From Flavonifractor sp963557075 (GTDB lineage: Bacteria > Bacillota > Clostridia > Oscillospirales > Oscillospiraceae): DNA of 64,000 bases. Below the pieces are notes generated by a model. It was not told the DNA's origin and did no database searches. It was given only the letters and a program-made list of their open reading frames with translations. Position 1 is the first letter of the stretch. Every line of letters begins with the position of its first letter. The stretch is from the NCBI GenBank assembly GCA_963557075.1, contig CAUWDA010000001.1, forward strand, positions 79,738 to 143,737, written 5' to 3'. The position numbers and the translations under genes were made by a program. Shown here in pieces: positions 51,752-60,261 of this stretch.

Positions 51752-52678
51752 ATGCTTTCGATCCACAAGACCATCAATGGAAAAATGACCCGGCTGGATT
51801 CCGTTCAGGACGGCTGCTGGGTGAACCTGACCTATCCCAGCGAGGACGAGCTCAACACGGTGGCGGTGACCCTGGGGGTGGAGCCCTCCTTCCTGCGGGC
51901 CGCGCTGGACGAGGAGGAGACCTCCCGTATCGACACTGAGGAGGGACAGACCCTCATCATCATCGACGCCCCTTCGGTGGAAAAGGACGACGCGGTGGTA
52001 TATTCCACCCTGCCTCTGGGCATCATCGTGACGGAAAAGCACATCATCACCGTCTGCCTGAAGGAGACCTCCATCCTGAAGGACTTCCAGGACGGACTGG
52101 TACGCAACGCCGACACCCAGAAGCGCACCCAGTTTATCCTCTATATGCTGCTCCAGGTGGCCAAGCGATTCCTGCAATACCTGAAGCAGATCGACAAGAT
52201 CTACAACTATATGGAGCGCCAGCTCTACAAGTCCCAGCGGAACAAGGAGCTGATCCAACTGCTGGACCTGGAGAAATCGCTGGTCTACTTCAATACCTCC
52301 CTGAAGGCCAATGAGGTCACCCTGGAGAAGATCCTCCGGGGCCGCATCATTACCCTTTATGAGGAGGACCACGATCTGCTGGAGGACGTACTCATTGAGG
52401 TGCGCCAGGCCATCGAGATGGCCCAGATCTATTCCTCCATCATCTCGGGCATGATGGACGCCTTTGCCTCCGTTATCTCCAACAACCTGAACGTGATCAT
52501 GAAGGTGCTGACCTCCATCACCATCCTGCTCACCATCCCGAACATTATCTTCGGATTCTACGGTATGAACATCACCACCGGCCTGCCTCTGGACCAGTTC
52601 TGGTGGGTCCCCCTGGTGGTGGCGGGCGTGATCATCCTGATCACCGGCATCATCCTGAAGAAAAAAGACCTGTTTTAA
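51752..52678 (+). CDS. CorA family divalent cation transporter
   Basis: 308 residues. Long cytoplasmic N-terminal domain with helical funnel (LYKSQRNKELIQLLDLEKSLVYFNTSLKANEVTLEKILRG), then two C-terminal membrane segments. The pore signature is YGMN (GFYGMNITTGL) after NNLNVIMKVLTSITILLTIPNIIFGF. Ends KKKDLF as in many CorA-like proteins. Mg, Ni or Co transport cannot be separated from sequence alone. Confidence 0.92.
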   Translation: MLSIHKTINGKMTRLDSVQDGCWVNLTYPSEDELNTVAVTLGVEPSFLRAALDEEETSRIDTEEGQTLIIIDAPSVEKDDAVVYSTLPLGIIVTEKHIITVCLKETSILKDFQDGLVRNADTQKRTQFILYMLLQVAKRFLQYLKQIDKIYNYMERQLYKSQRNKELIQLLDLEKSLVYFNTSLKANEVTLEKILRGRIITLYEEDHDLLEDVLIEVRQAIEMAQIYSSIISGMMDAFASVISNNLNVIMKVLTSITILLTIPNIIFGFYGMNITTGLPLDQFWWVPLVVAGVIILITGIILKKKDLF

Positions 52679-52682
52679 CAGG

Positions 52683-52717
52683 AAGGCCCGCCGCAGTTTT
52701 GCGGCGGGCCTTGTTGT
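52683..52717 (+). terminator. Hairpin terminator after the CorA-type gene
   Basis: A 12-bp stem (AAGGCCCGCCGC / GCGGCGGGCCTT) with a six-base loop; the T-run is weak (TTGTTGTTTG). Confidence 0.75.
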
Positions 52718-52911
52718 TTGAAGAGCGTGTGCCTGAAAAAAACCTGCAGGATTCATAGTATGGTAACATTTCCATGGCATAATAGTCAGCAATGAAATGA
52801 TCGGCGGGTTAGGGCTCCATGCCTGTATCCCGGAGCCGGGCGCGCCACAGGAAGGATCCATCGGCAAAGGGACTGCCGTCCCTGGGTATGAAAAGAGAAT
52901 GGAGGTCGTTC

Positions 52912-54276
52912 ATGGCAAGCAATCCGAATTATTGTAATATCACGCCTGAGATCGAGGCCCTGGCCATTATGGCCAGGGAGAACAGCCGCATCGAGCCGGA
53001 TGATTATGTGAAATACGACGTGAAGCGGGGCCTGCGGGACCTGAACGGCAAGGGCGTTCTTGCCGGCCTCACCGAGGTCTCCGACATCGTGGCCAAGAAG
53101 GTGGTGGACGGCCAGGAGATCCCCTGCGAGGGCAAGCTGTACTACCGGGGCGTGGATGTGGAGAAGCTGGTGGCCGGGGCCCTGAAAGAGGACCGTTTCG
53201 GCTTCGAGGAGACCGCCTATCTGCTCCTGCTGGGCAAGCTGCCCACCAGGGAGGAGCTGGACAGCTTCACCAGACAGCTCTCCTACTACCGTTCCCTGCC
53301 CAACAACTTCGTGCGGGACGTGATCCTGAAGGCCCCCAGCCATGATATCATGAACTCCCTGGCCCGCAGTGTCCTCAACCTGGCCTCCTACGACGACCGG
53401 GCAGACGACATCTCCCTGCCCAACGTGATGCGTCAGTGTGTCCAGCTCATCGCCCTGTTCCCCATGCTCAGCGTCTACGGCTATCAGGCCTGGAACTATA
53501 AGAGCGGCAGCAGCCTGTACATCCACGCCCCCCGGCCGGAGCTGTCGGCGGCAGAAAATATCCTCAGCCTGCTGCGGGCCGACTCCTCCTACTCATTCTG
53601 GGAGGCCCATGTGCTGGATATCTGCCTGACGCTCCACGCTGAACACGGCGGCGGCAACAACTCCACCTTCACCACCCACGTGGTCACCTCCTCCGGCACC
53701 GACACCTACTCCTGCATGGCGGCGGCCCTGGCCTCCCTGAAGGGCCCCCGGCACGGCGGCGCCAATATCAAGGTGGTGCAGATGTTTGAGGACATGAAGG
53801 AGCATGTGCGGGACTGGAAGGACGAGGACGAGGTGCGGGCCTATCTCCAGGCCCTGCTGGACAAGAAGGCCTTTGACAAGGCGGGGCTGATCTACGGTAT
53901 GGGCCATGCGGTCTATTCCCTGTCCGACCCCCGTGCCAATCTGCTCCACGCCTTTGTGGAGAAGCTGTCCCGGGAGAAGGGCCGCAACGAGGAGTACGAG
54001 CTTTACTCTCTGGTGGAGCGGCTGGGTCCCGAGGTCATCTCCGGCGAGCGGAAGATGTACAAGGGCGTGTCCGCCAACGTGGACTTCTACTCCGGCTTTG
54101 TGTACCACATGCTGGACCTGCCTCTGGAGCTGTATACCCCCATCTTCGCCATGGCCCGTATCGCCGGTTGGTCCGCCCACCGCATTGAAGAGCTCATCAA
54201 CATGGGCAAGATCATCCGTCCTGCCTATAAATATGTGGGTACCCACACCGATTATGTGCCCATGGATCAGCGCTGA
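52912..54276 (+). CDS. Citrate synthase
   Basis: 454 residues from the ATG at 52912 behind GGAGG; a start at 52888 (MKREWRSF) is possible. Condenses oxaloacetate and acetyl-CoA, the Si-type fold: LYYRGVDVEKLV, His motif LHAEHGGGNNSTFTTHVV, GMGHAVYSLSDPRA with the second His, and VSANVDFYSGFVYHML with the catalytic Asp. A 2-methylcitrate synthase cannot be excluded. With pyruvate carboxylase and GdhA it suggests a route from pyruvate to 2-oxoglutarate and glutamate. Confidence 0.93.
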   Translation: MASNPNYCNITPEIEALAIMARENSRIEPDDYVKYDVKRGLRDLNGKGVLAGLTEVSDIVAKKVVDGQEIPCEGKLYYRGVDVEKLVAGALKEDRFGFEETAYLLLLGKLPTREELDSFTRQLSYYRSLPNNFVRDVILKAPSHDIMNSLARSVLNLASYDDRADDISLPNVMRQCVQLIALFPMLSVYGYQAWNYKSGSSLYIHAPRPELSAAENILSLLRADSSYSFWEAHVLDICLTLHAEHGGGNNSTFTTHVVTSSGTDTYSCMAAALASLKGPRHGGANIKVVQMFEDMKEHVRDWKDEDEVRAYLQALLDKKAFDKAGLIYGMGHAVYSLSDPRANLLHAFVEKLSREKGRNEEYELYSLVERLGPEVISGERKMYKGVSANVDFYSGFVYHMLDLPLELYTPIFAMARIAGWSAHRIEELINMGKIIRPAYKYVGTHTDYVPMDQR

Positions 54277-54293
54277 ATCACAACAAAAGAGCC

Positions 54294-54480
54294 TGTTGCA
54301 AAATTGCTATTCTGCACAAGTCCGTCATTGCGAGCCAGTGAGCACACTGGCTCGCAATCCGTTTTCCCGCAAATTGAGACGGATCCCCACGAAAAATGGC
54401 CGCCCGGTGGGCGGCCATTTTTCTCGGAATGACAGGTCTTTTGTGCGGTTTGCGCATGTTGCAACAGGCCCTTTTTTATT
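54294..54480. repeat. Nested inverted-repeat block after citrate synthase
   Basis: Outer arms GCCTGTTGCA and TGCAACAGGC enclose a 13-bp hairpin (TTGCGAGCCAGTG / CACTGGCTCGCAA, flanked by GTCA and TCCG) and a second, perfect hairpin with A/T tails (54392-54422). The middle hairpin is of the 'GTCATTGCGAG...CGCAATCC' interspersed-repeat type found in many bacterial genomes. The last hairpin is the likely terminator for both converging genes. Confidence 0.7.
54392..54422. terminator. Bidirectional terminator
   Basis: A 14-bp stem AAAAATGGCCGCCC / GGGCGGCCATTTTT with a three-base loop, between converging citrate synthase and anti-sigma genes. Confidence 0.88.
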
Positions 54481-55918
54481 CCGTGATACGCCTGACTTCC
54501 AGGTAATAGTGCTCCTCCGCCGGGTCCAGTGTGACGGTGTTGACGCCGCCCTCCAGGTCAAAGCCGAAGTTCTGCCGGACGATCTCGATGAGACCCCGGT
54601 CCTCCAGAGTGGCGGTCTGCCCGGTGCAGGCCAGGTTGGAGCCCAGCCTGGTCACCAGGTCGTAGCCATAGATCCCCCGGTTCTCCGTGTGGGCGCAGGC
54701 GTAGTCAAAGCTGCCCTCTTTGGTCATGGCGGCGGTGAGGATCACGCTGCCTCCGGCGGGGATGGTGAGGGTGGCTTCCGCGTAGAAGATACGTTCCTGG
54801 ACATTGCACCAGGAGAACACATCCTCCAGCATGGTCATGTCCGACGGAATGGAGGTGCCCAGGCTTTTGCAGAGGGCGTCGAAGAATACTGCTCTGGGAA
54901 GTGCAAGAACACCCATTGGTTTTCCGTACGTTTGATCCAAGGTGTCCGGACCCTGGCACAGGGTATCCAGCACCTCTCCCAGCGTGGATTGGTACTGGGT
55001 CACGGTGGCGGTGACGCCTACCAGCTCCTCACCGGGGTCGCAGCCGCCGTCCCGGTAGCCCTGAAGAGTATATTCTTCCAGTGGGTCTCCCACTACGATG
55101 AGCAGACGGGGATCCTGGGCATGGGGCGAGTTGGAATCGGGCAGGAAAAAGCTGCGCTGGGCCCAGCCTGCCTCCCGGTCAATCCCGCCGCCGTTGAAGC
55201 CGTAGGTCATGACGGCGGGGGTGCCCTCCGACCAGGGATAGGTCACGGCCAGAGTGGGGGCAACAGCATCGCTCTCCGGCAGGACAAAGTCGGTGAAGGA
55301 ATAGACCGTCACCGGCGTGTCCAGAGTGGGGGCCTCCTGGTGGGCGGCCATCAGATCTCCGTCCTGGATGATCGCCGCATATTCCTCCCAGGAGCCTATG
55401 CTCTGGCTCCCGCCCACACCGGGGTAAATGGCGGTCTTCAGCTCCGTGCCGTCCGCCGTCAGGGTAACGGGATAGAGCTCATAGAAACTCCCGGCAAAGG
55501 GATAGGCCAGGGTAACGGTCTGGTCGGTGTCGGTGGAGTTGGTGAGTACATAGGAATCTTTTACCTGGATGTCGGTGCTGTTCCCGTCCTGCCAGGGGGC
55601 AAAGTCCAGGGTGATATCCCGCTGGGCGGTGATGCTGCTGTTTTCCTCCCCCAGAGTCAGGGGAAACACCGGACCGGCGTAGGACATGAAGGTGGAGGCC
55701 TCGTCGTGACCGCCGCCTCCGCCCCCGGCGTTGCCCCCCATCCGGGGCAGAAGCCAGGCTCCGCCCAGCACCACCACCGCCAGACCGGCGCACACCCCCA
55801 TCCAGGGCTTGAACCGCCGGGATCGTCTGCGGGCGGCGGGAAGGGCGGCGATCCGCTCCCGCAGCTGCTGAGAGACGTGGAGCTGTTCCACCTGGGCCAG
55901 ATAATCCGTCTTATTCAT
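54476..55918 (-). CDS. Membrane-anchored anti-sigma-type protein (pair 2)
   Basis: 480 residues from the ATG at 55918, overlapping the sigma gene by eight bases. Cytoplasmic head of about 35 residues (NKTDYLAQVEQLHVSQQLRERIAALPAARRRSRRF), one membrane segment (WMGVCAGLAVVVLGGAWLL), a Gly-rich linker, then a long outer domain with WSEGTPAVMTYGFNGGGIDRE and PLEEYTLQGYRDGGCD. No family name is safe. Role as anti-sigma factor or signal receptor rests on its layout beside the ECF gene. Confidence 0.75.
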   Translation of the reverse strand: MNKTDYLAQVEQLHVSQQLRERIAALPAARRRSRRFKPWMGVCAGLAVVVLGGAWLLPRMGGNAGGGGGGHDEASTFMSYAGPVFPLTLGEENSSITAQRDITLDFAPWQDGNSTDIQVKDSYVLTNSTDTDQTVTLAYPFAGSFYELYPVTLTADGTELKTAIYPGVGGSQSIGSWEEYAAIIQDGDLMAAHQEAPTLDTPVTVYSFTDFVLPESDAVAPTLAVTYPWSEGTPAVMTYGFNGGGIDREAGWAQRSFFLPDSNSPHAQDPRLLIVVGDPLEEYTLQGYRDGGCDPGEELVGVTATVTQYQSTLGEVLDTLCQGPDTLDQTYGKPMGVLALPRAVFFDALCKSLGTSIPSDMTMLEDVFSWCNVQERIFYAEATLTIPAGGSVILTAAMTKEGSFDYACAHTENRGIYGYDLVTRLGSNLACTGQTATLEDRGLIEIVRQNFGFDLEGGVNTVTLDPAEEHYYLEVRRITE

Positions 55919-56396
55919 CCTCAAAGCCTCCGATCATCCGTTCCCGCAGGGCCTGCCGCCCCCGGGAGAGCCAGGACAGCACGGTGTTCCGCTTGGCCCC
56001 CAAGATCTCCCCGATCTCGGCGGCGGTGTAGCCCTCAAAATAGTGCAGGTAGATGGCGTTGCGGTAGGGCTCCGGCAGGGCCCGCACCTCGTCCAGCACC
56101 GAGCCGTCCGCCTCCGGGGGTGCGGGGAACTGGGGCGGCAGGGGCACCTCGCCGCTGCGCCTGGCCCGGCGGAGATTTTTGCACTTGTTGATGGTCACCC
56201 GCAGCAGCCAGGCCTTCAGGTGTTCCCCGTCGGCAAAGGACTTGCCGCTGCGGAGCAGGGCCTCAAAGACCTCCTGCGTCACGTCCTCCCCATCCTGTAC
56301 AGTGGGGGCGTTGTGGCAGGCGGCCCGGTAGACCGTGTCCAGATAGTGTTCCATTGCGTAGGAGAAGGGGGCGTCCCCCCGGAGCTGCATGGCCAT
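55911..56396 (-). CDS. ECF-type RNA polymerase sigma factor (pair 2)
   Basis: 161 residues. Region 2 FSYAMEHYLDTVYRAACHNAPTVQDGEDVTQEVFEALLRSG with HLKAWLLRVTINKCKNLRR; region 4 VLDEVRALPEPYRNAIYLHYFEGYTAAEIGEILGAKRNTVLSWLSRGRQALRERM. Starts at 56396 behind AAGGAG; an ATG at 56390 is also possible. Overlaps the membrane protein gene downstream. Confidence 0.92.
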   Translation of the reverse strand: MAMQLRGDAPFSYAMEHYLDTVYRAACHNAPTVQDGEDVTQEVFEALLRSGKSFADGEHLKAWLLRVTINKCKNLRRARRSGEVPLPPQFPAPPEADGSVLDEVRALPEPYRNAIYLHYFEGYTAAEIGEILGAKRNTVLSWLSRGRQALRERMIGGFEDE

Positions 56397-56457
56397 GGCG
56401 CTCTCTCCTTTCTGTCCTTAACACACCTGAGCGGGGCGAATGATTGCATGGGAGACG

Positions 56458-56487
56458 AAAAAAGTTCGCCGCGGCAATGCGGCGAAC
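56458..56487 (-). terminator. Terminator of the original FAD-protein gene end
   Basis: A nine-bp stem GTTCGCCGC / GCGGCGAAC followed on the minus strand by six T. It lies six bases beyond the detached stop codon at 56494. Confidence 0.88.
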
Positions 56488-56493
56488 TTCATG

Positions 56494-56536
56494 TCAGGGC
56501 TGTGCGGCTACCGCTTCGGCCACCCGGATGCCGTCC
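56494..56536 (-). pseudogene. Detached duplicate of the FAD-protein gene 3' end
   Basis: Encodes DGIRVAEAVAAQP and a stop. 31 bases (56506-56536) are identical to 56698-56728 of the intact gene, which instead ends ...AEAVASQ. This piece abuts the terminator, so it was the original end; the intact gene now uses a stop supplied at the element boundary. Confidence 0.9.
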
Positions 56537-56697
56537 GCCTCCCCATGGGGCATGCCCCATGGGGGCCCCAAGGGCATTTGACCTGCCGGGGACAAATGAA
56601 TTGCCCCCGGCATCAAGGTCTTGCCTTTGGCAAGACGCTTGTACGGCGCAAGCGCCGTCCCGCCTGCGGCGGGTCCCCGGCGAGGGGGCTATTGACT
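56537..56697 (+). repeat. GED element 3, at the FAD-protein gene 3' end
   Basis: 161 bases. CCATGGGGCA/TGCCCCATGG hairpin; GGGGCCCC; CATTTGA; GCCGGGG...CCCCGGC stem with ATGAA in the loop (56585-56611); TCTTGCC-TTT-GGCAAGA (56619-56635); CGCTTGTAC then GGCGC-AA-GCGCC; CCCGCC-TGC-GGCGGG. Same order as elements 2 and 4. Confidence 0.8.
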
Positions 56698-58269
56698 GGC
56701 TACCGCTTCGGCCACCCGGATGCCGTCCACGGCGGCGCTTGTAATACCTCCGGCATATCCTGCCCCCTCGCCGCAGGGGTAGAGTCCGGTGATCACAGAT
56801 TGGTAATTTTCGCCCCGCAGAATACGGACAGGAGAGGAAGAGCGGGTCTCCACCCCGGTGAGCAGGCTGTCCGGCGCGGCGAAGCCGTGGAGCTTTCGGT
56901 CAAAGACGGGCAGCGCCCCCCGCAGGGTGTCGGTGACGTAGCTGGGCAGGCAGCGGTCCAGATCCGTGGGGGTCACGCCGGGGCGGTAGGTGGGCGCTAC
57001 AGACCCCAGGGCCTTGGAGGGCTGCCGGGCCAGAAGATCCCGCACCGTCTGGGCCGGGGCGCGGTAGTCCCCGCCGCCCAGCCGGAAGGCGGTCTCCTCC
57101 CAGTGGCGCTGGAAGGCCACGCCCGCCAGAGGATGCTCCGAGCCGAAGTCGGCGGGGCCAACCCCCACCAGAAAGCCGCCGTTGATATTTTTGCCGTCTC
57201 TGGCCCGGTGGCTCATGCCGTTGGTCACCAGCCGCCCCTCCTCCGAGGCGGCGGCCACCACCTGGCCGCCGGGGCAGACGCAGAAGGTGAAGGCGGACCG
57301 GCCGTTGGGCAGGTGGCAGGCCAGCTTATAATCGGCGGCGGGCAGGTGTTCCCAGGCCGGGCCGAACTGGGCCAGGGAGAGGGCGCTCTGAGGGTGCTCG
57401 ATGCGCACGCCGATGGCGAAGGCCTTCTGCTCCATGGGCACGCCAGCCTCATAGAGCATCTGGAAGGTATCCCGGGCGGAGTGGCCGGGGGAGAGGATCA
57501 GCGCGTCACAGGGCAGGCCGTAGGGCCCCTGGGGGCCCTCCACCCGCAGACCGGCCACCACTCCGTCCCGGAGGACAAGGCCGGTCAGCTTATGGCCGAA
57601 GCGCACGTCGCAGCCCAGGCGGATCAGCTCCAGGCGGATGTTTTTGACCACGTCCCGCAGTACATCGGTGCCGATGTGGGGCTTATGCTGGTACAGAATA
57701 TCCGCCGGTGCGCCGGCGGCCACCAGCTCCCGGAACACGGTGGAGATCCGGGAGTCGTGGGTGCCGGTGTTCAGCTTGCCGTCGGAGAAGGTGCCCGCGC
57801 CCCCCTCGCCGAACTGGACGTTGGAGGAGGGGGCCAGCACGCCGGTGGACCAGAACCGCTCCACGTCGGCGGCCCGCTCCTCCACCGGGCGGCCCCGCTC
57901 CAGCACGATGGGAGGGACGCCGTTCCGGGCCAGGAAGAGGGCGGCGAACAGTCCTGCCGGGCCCATGCCCACCACCACCGGCGGCAGGGGGGAGACCCGC
58001 CGCACCGGGGGAAAGACATAGGGGGTATCCTGGCGGAGGGAGACATTTTTGTCCCGGCATCGGGCCAGGACCGCTTTTTCGTCGGCTACCGTCACGTCTA
58101 CGGCGCAGACATAGTGGACGTCGCTCTTTTTTCGGGCGTCGATGGACTGGCGGGCCAGAGATAGGCCGGTGATGGCCTCCGGCTTGACACCCAGGATGCG
58201 GGCGGCCTTCTTTTTCAGCTGCCCCTGTCCGCCGTCAATGGACAGAGGAATATTTTGAATACGGAGCAT
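56689..58269 (-). CDS. NAD(P)/FAD-dependent oxidoreductase-like protein
   Basis: 526 residues of the 'FAD-dependent protein' family (YtfP/BaiN-distant). N-terminal domain of 90 residues, then the FAD Rossmann motif VVVGMGPAGLFAALFLARNG at about residue 97. Also SSNVQFGEGGAGTFSDGKLNTGTHD, ALILSPGHSARDTFQMLYEAGV, and the end GLYPCGEGAGYAGGITSAAVDGIRVAEAVA. Starts behind GAGG. The last residues (SQ) and stop come from the GED junction; the older end read AQP. Substrate unknown. Confidence 0.9.
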   Translation of the reverse strand: MLRIQNIPLSIDGGQGQLKKKAARILGVKPEAITGLSLARQSIDARKKSDVHYVCAVDVTVADEKAVLARCRDKNVSLRQDTPYVFPPVRRVSPLPPVVVGMGPAGLFAALFLARNGVPPIVLERGRPVEERAADVERFWSTGVLAPSSNVQFGEGGAGTFSDGKLNTGTHDSRISTVFRELVAAGAPADILYQHKPHIGTDVLRDVVKNIRLELIRLGCDVRFGHKLTGLVLRDGVVAGLRVEGPQGPYGLPCDALILSPGHSARDTFQMLYEAGVPMEQKAFAIGVRIEHPQSALSLAQFGPAWEHLPAADYKLACHLPNGRSAFTFCVCPGGQVVAAASEEGRLVTNGMSHRARDGKNINGGFLVGVGPADFGSEHPLAGVAFQRHWEETAFRLGGGDYRAPAQTVRDLLARQPSKALGSVAPTYRPGVTPTDLDRCLPSYVTDTLRGALPVFDRKLHGFAAPDSLLTGVETRSSSPVRILRGENYQSVITGLYPCGEGAGYAGGITSAAVDGIRVAEAVASQ

Positions 58270-58314
58270 AGCATGATCCTCATATTTCTCAGAATGCTGG
58301 TATTATATCATAAA

Positions 58315-58366
58315 GAAAGAAAAATGGCATCCATCCGTTGTAAAGGATGGATGCCATTTTTCTTTC
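58315..58366. terminator. Strong terminator of the original gdhA end
   Basis: A perfect 22-bp stem with an eight-base loop; the arms begin GAAAGAAAAATGGC and end GCCATTTTTCTTTC. It lies four bases from the detached gdhA stop at 58371. Confidence 0.9.
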
Positions 58367-58370
58367 AAGC

Positions 58371-58407
58371 TTAGTAGGACACGCCCTGCCAGATCATGGC
58401 GTCGGCC
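58371..58407 (-). pseudogene. Detached duplicate of the gdhA 3' end
   Basis: 37 bases encoding ADAMIWQGVSY and a stop, identical to the end of gdhA at 58627 except for two synonymous changes. It runs into GED element 4 on its interior side. Confidence 0.9.
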
Positions 58408-58626
58408 TGCCCCAACCTGCGGGGCAGGTCGGGGACCCCTATGATTGAATCTGCTCGGGCGGAGTAAATCCGCCCGGCATCAAGGTTTTGCCTGTCGGCA
58501 AAACGCTTGTACAGCGCTTGTGCGCCGCCCCATCTGCGATGGGGCCCCGGTGGCCGACGAGAAAGGAGGGACGCGGCAGCGCCGCGTCCCTCCTTAATAG
58601 GCTGGTCTGTTGCTTTGGGTGTGATT
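58408..58626 (+). repeat. GED element 4, at the gdhA 3' end
   Basis: 219 bases. CCTGCCCC/GGGGCAGG hairpin with GGGGACCCC; GATTGA; CGGGCGGA-GTAAA-TCCGCCCG (58456-58476); TTTTGCC-TGTC-GGCAAAA (58486-58503); CGCTTGTACAGCGC; GCCCCATC-TGC-GATGGGGC. It then carries an extra perfect 15-bp hairpin (58563-58595), probably a terminator belonging to the new gdhA end. Confidence 0.8.
58563..58595 (-). terminator. Terminator of the present gdhA end
   Basis: A perfect 15-bp stem AAGGAGGGACGCGGC / GCCGCGTCCCTCCTT with a three-base loop, 31 bases beyond the current gdhA stop; the T-tract on the minus strand is short (TTTCTC). Confidence 0.75.
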
Positions 58627-59982
58627 TTAATAGGATACGCCCTGCCAGATCATGGCGTCGGCCACCTTCAGGAAGCCGGCGATGTTGGCACCCGCCACCA
58701 GATTGCCGGGCATACCGTACTCCTCGGCGGCCTTGGCGGCGTTGTGATAGATGTTGGTCATGATGTCGTGGAGCTTCTGGTCCACTTCTTCAAAGCTCCA
58801 GCTCAGGCGCATGGAGTTCTGGCTCATCTCCAGGCCGGAGGTGGCCACGCCGCCTGCGTTGGACGCCTTGGCGGGGGCGAAGAGGACGCCGTGCTCCTGG
58901 AACCAGGCCACCGCTTCGGGGGTGGAGGGCATGTTGGCGCCCTCGGCCACGGCAAAGCAGCCGTGCTCCACCAGAGCCTTGGCACCCTCCAGGGGCAGCT
59001 CGTTCTGGGTGGCGCAGGGGAGGGCGATGCCGCAGGGAACGGTCCAGATGCCCTGGCAGCCCTCGTAGTACTTGGCGGTGGGGACGAAGTCCAGGTAGGT
59101 CTTGATACGGGCCCGGTTGACCTCCTTGATCTGCTTGATGACCTTGTAGTCAATGCCGTTCTCGTCCACGATATAGCCGTTGGAGTCGCTCATGGCGATG
59201 ACCTTGCCGCCCAGCTGAGTGGCCTTCTGGTTGGCGTAGATGGCCACGTTGCCCGAGCCGGAGATGACCACGCTCTGACCCTGGAAGGACTTCCCGGCGG
59301 CCTTGAGCATCTCGTTGGTGAAGTAGCACAGGCCGTAGCCGGTGGCCTCGGTGCGGGCCAGAGAGCCGCCGTAGCTCAGGCCCTTGCCGGTGAGCACGCC
59401 GTTGAACTCGTTGCGGATGCGCTTGTACTGGCCGAAGAGATAGCCGATCTCCCGGGCGCCTACGCCGATGTCGCCGGCGGGCACGTCGGTGTCGGGGCCG
59501 ATATGGCGCTGCAGCTCGGTCATGAAGGACTGGCAGAAGCGCATGACCTCGTTGCTGCTCTTGCCCTTGGGGTCAAAGTCGGAGCCGCCCTTGCCGCCGC
59601 CCATGGGCAGGCCGGTGAGGGAGTTCTTGAACACCTGCTCAAAGCCCAGGAACTTGATGATGGAGAGGTTGACGGAGGGGTGGAACCGCAGGCCGCCCTT
59701 GGAGGGGCCGATGGCGGTGGAGAACTGCACGCGGTAGCCCCGGTTCACCTGGACCTGGCCCTTGTCATCCACCCAGGAGATGCGGAAGAGCAGGCTGCGC
59801 TCGGGCTCCACCATGCGCTCGATAACACCGGCCCGGGCCAGCTCAGGCTTCTGGTTGAAAACAGGCTGGAGGGACTCCAGCACCTCGCCCACGGCCTGGA
59901 GGAACTCGGGCTCATGGGCGTTTTTGGCGCAGACGTTCTCGTAGACGCCCTGCAGGTATGAATTGGTAAATGTAAATGCCAT
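58627..59982 (-). CDS. gdhA: Glutamate dehydrogenase (NADP-type)
   Basis: 451 residues from the ATG at 59982. Interconverts 2-oxoglutarate plus ammonia and glutamate. RVQFSTAIGPSKGGLRFHPSVNLSIIKFLGFEQVFKNSLTGLPMGGGKGGSDFDPKGKS holds the catalytic Lys; DVPAGDIGVGAREIGYLFGQYKRI; Rossmann segment GQSVVISGSGNVAIYANQKA; GANMPSTPEAVAWF; GGVATSGLEMSQNSMRLSW. Length and motifs of the hexameric anabolic class. The last 11 codons are the copy next to GED element 4. Confidence 0.97.
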   Translation of the reverse strand: MAFTFTNSYLQGVYENVCAKNAHEPEFLQAVGEVLESLQPVFNQKPELARAGVIERMVEPERSLLFRISWVDDKGQVQVNRGYRVQFSTAIGPSKGGLRFHPSVNLSIIKFLGFEQVFKNSLTGLPMGGGKGGSDFDPKGKSSNEVMRFCQSFMTELQRHIGPDTDVPAGDIGVGAREIGYLFGQYKRIRNEFNGVLTGKGLSYGGSLARTEATGYGLCYFTNEMLKAAGKSFQGQSVVISGSGNVAIYANQKATQLGGKVIAMSDSNGYIVDENGIDYKVIKQIKEVNRARIKTYLDFVPTAKYYEGCQGIWTVPCGIALPCATQNELPLEGAKALVEHGCFAVAEGANMPSTPEAVAWFQEHGVLFAPAKASNAGGVATSGLEMSQNSMRLSWSFEEVDQKLHDIMTNIYHNAAKAAEEYGMPGNLVAGANIAGFLKVADAMIWQGVSY

Positions 59983-60084
59983 ATTGCCAAACCCCTTTGC
60001 CTGGCGGCTCCCTATAGACGGGCCCACCGGATTTTGATACACTGGAGTGGTACGGTATGATGTCCGCTCCGATATGTTGGTGCT

Positions 60085-60113
60085 ATTATAATGCTCTGCG
60101 CCTGAAAATGCAA
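60085..60113 (-). promoter_or_regulatory. gdhA promoter
   Basis: Minus strand TTGCAT (60113-60108), 17 bases, TATAAT (60090-60085), about 100 bases before the gdhA ATG. Divergent from the ECF sigma gene at 60262. Confidence 0.85.
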
Positions 60114-60210
60114 GCAAAAAATGTAAAGCTGCAAAAATGACGGTCAATTTTGGCAAGAAACCGTAAGTCCTGCACTAATTTGCGATTTAACGTGCAACAG
60201 AATGACAATG

Positions 60211-60236
60211 TGTAACATAGTTCGGCCTGGTGCGTT
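60211..60236 (+). promoter_or_regulatory. Candidate ECF-type autoregulatory promoter
   Basis: TGTAAC (60211-60216), 16 bases, CGTT (60233-60236), 26 bases before the sigma gene ATG. It resembles sigma-X/W-type promoters and may be recognised by the sigma factor it precedes. Confidence 0.5.
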
Positions 60237-60261
60237 ATTTAGGTGAAAGGGGGGAGGACGG

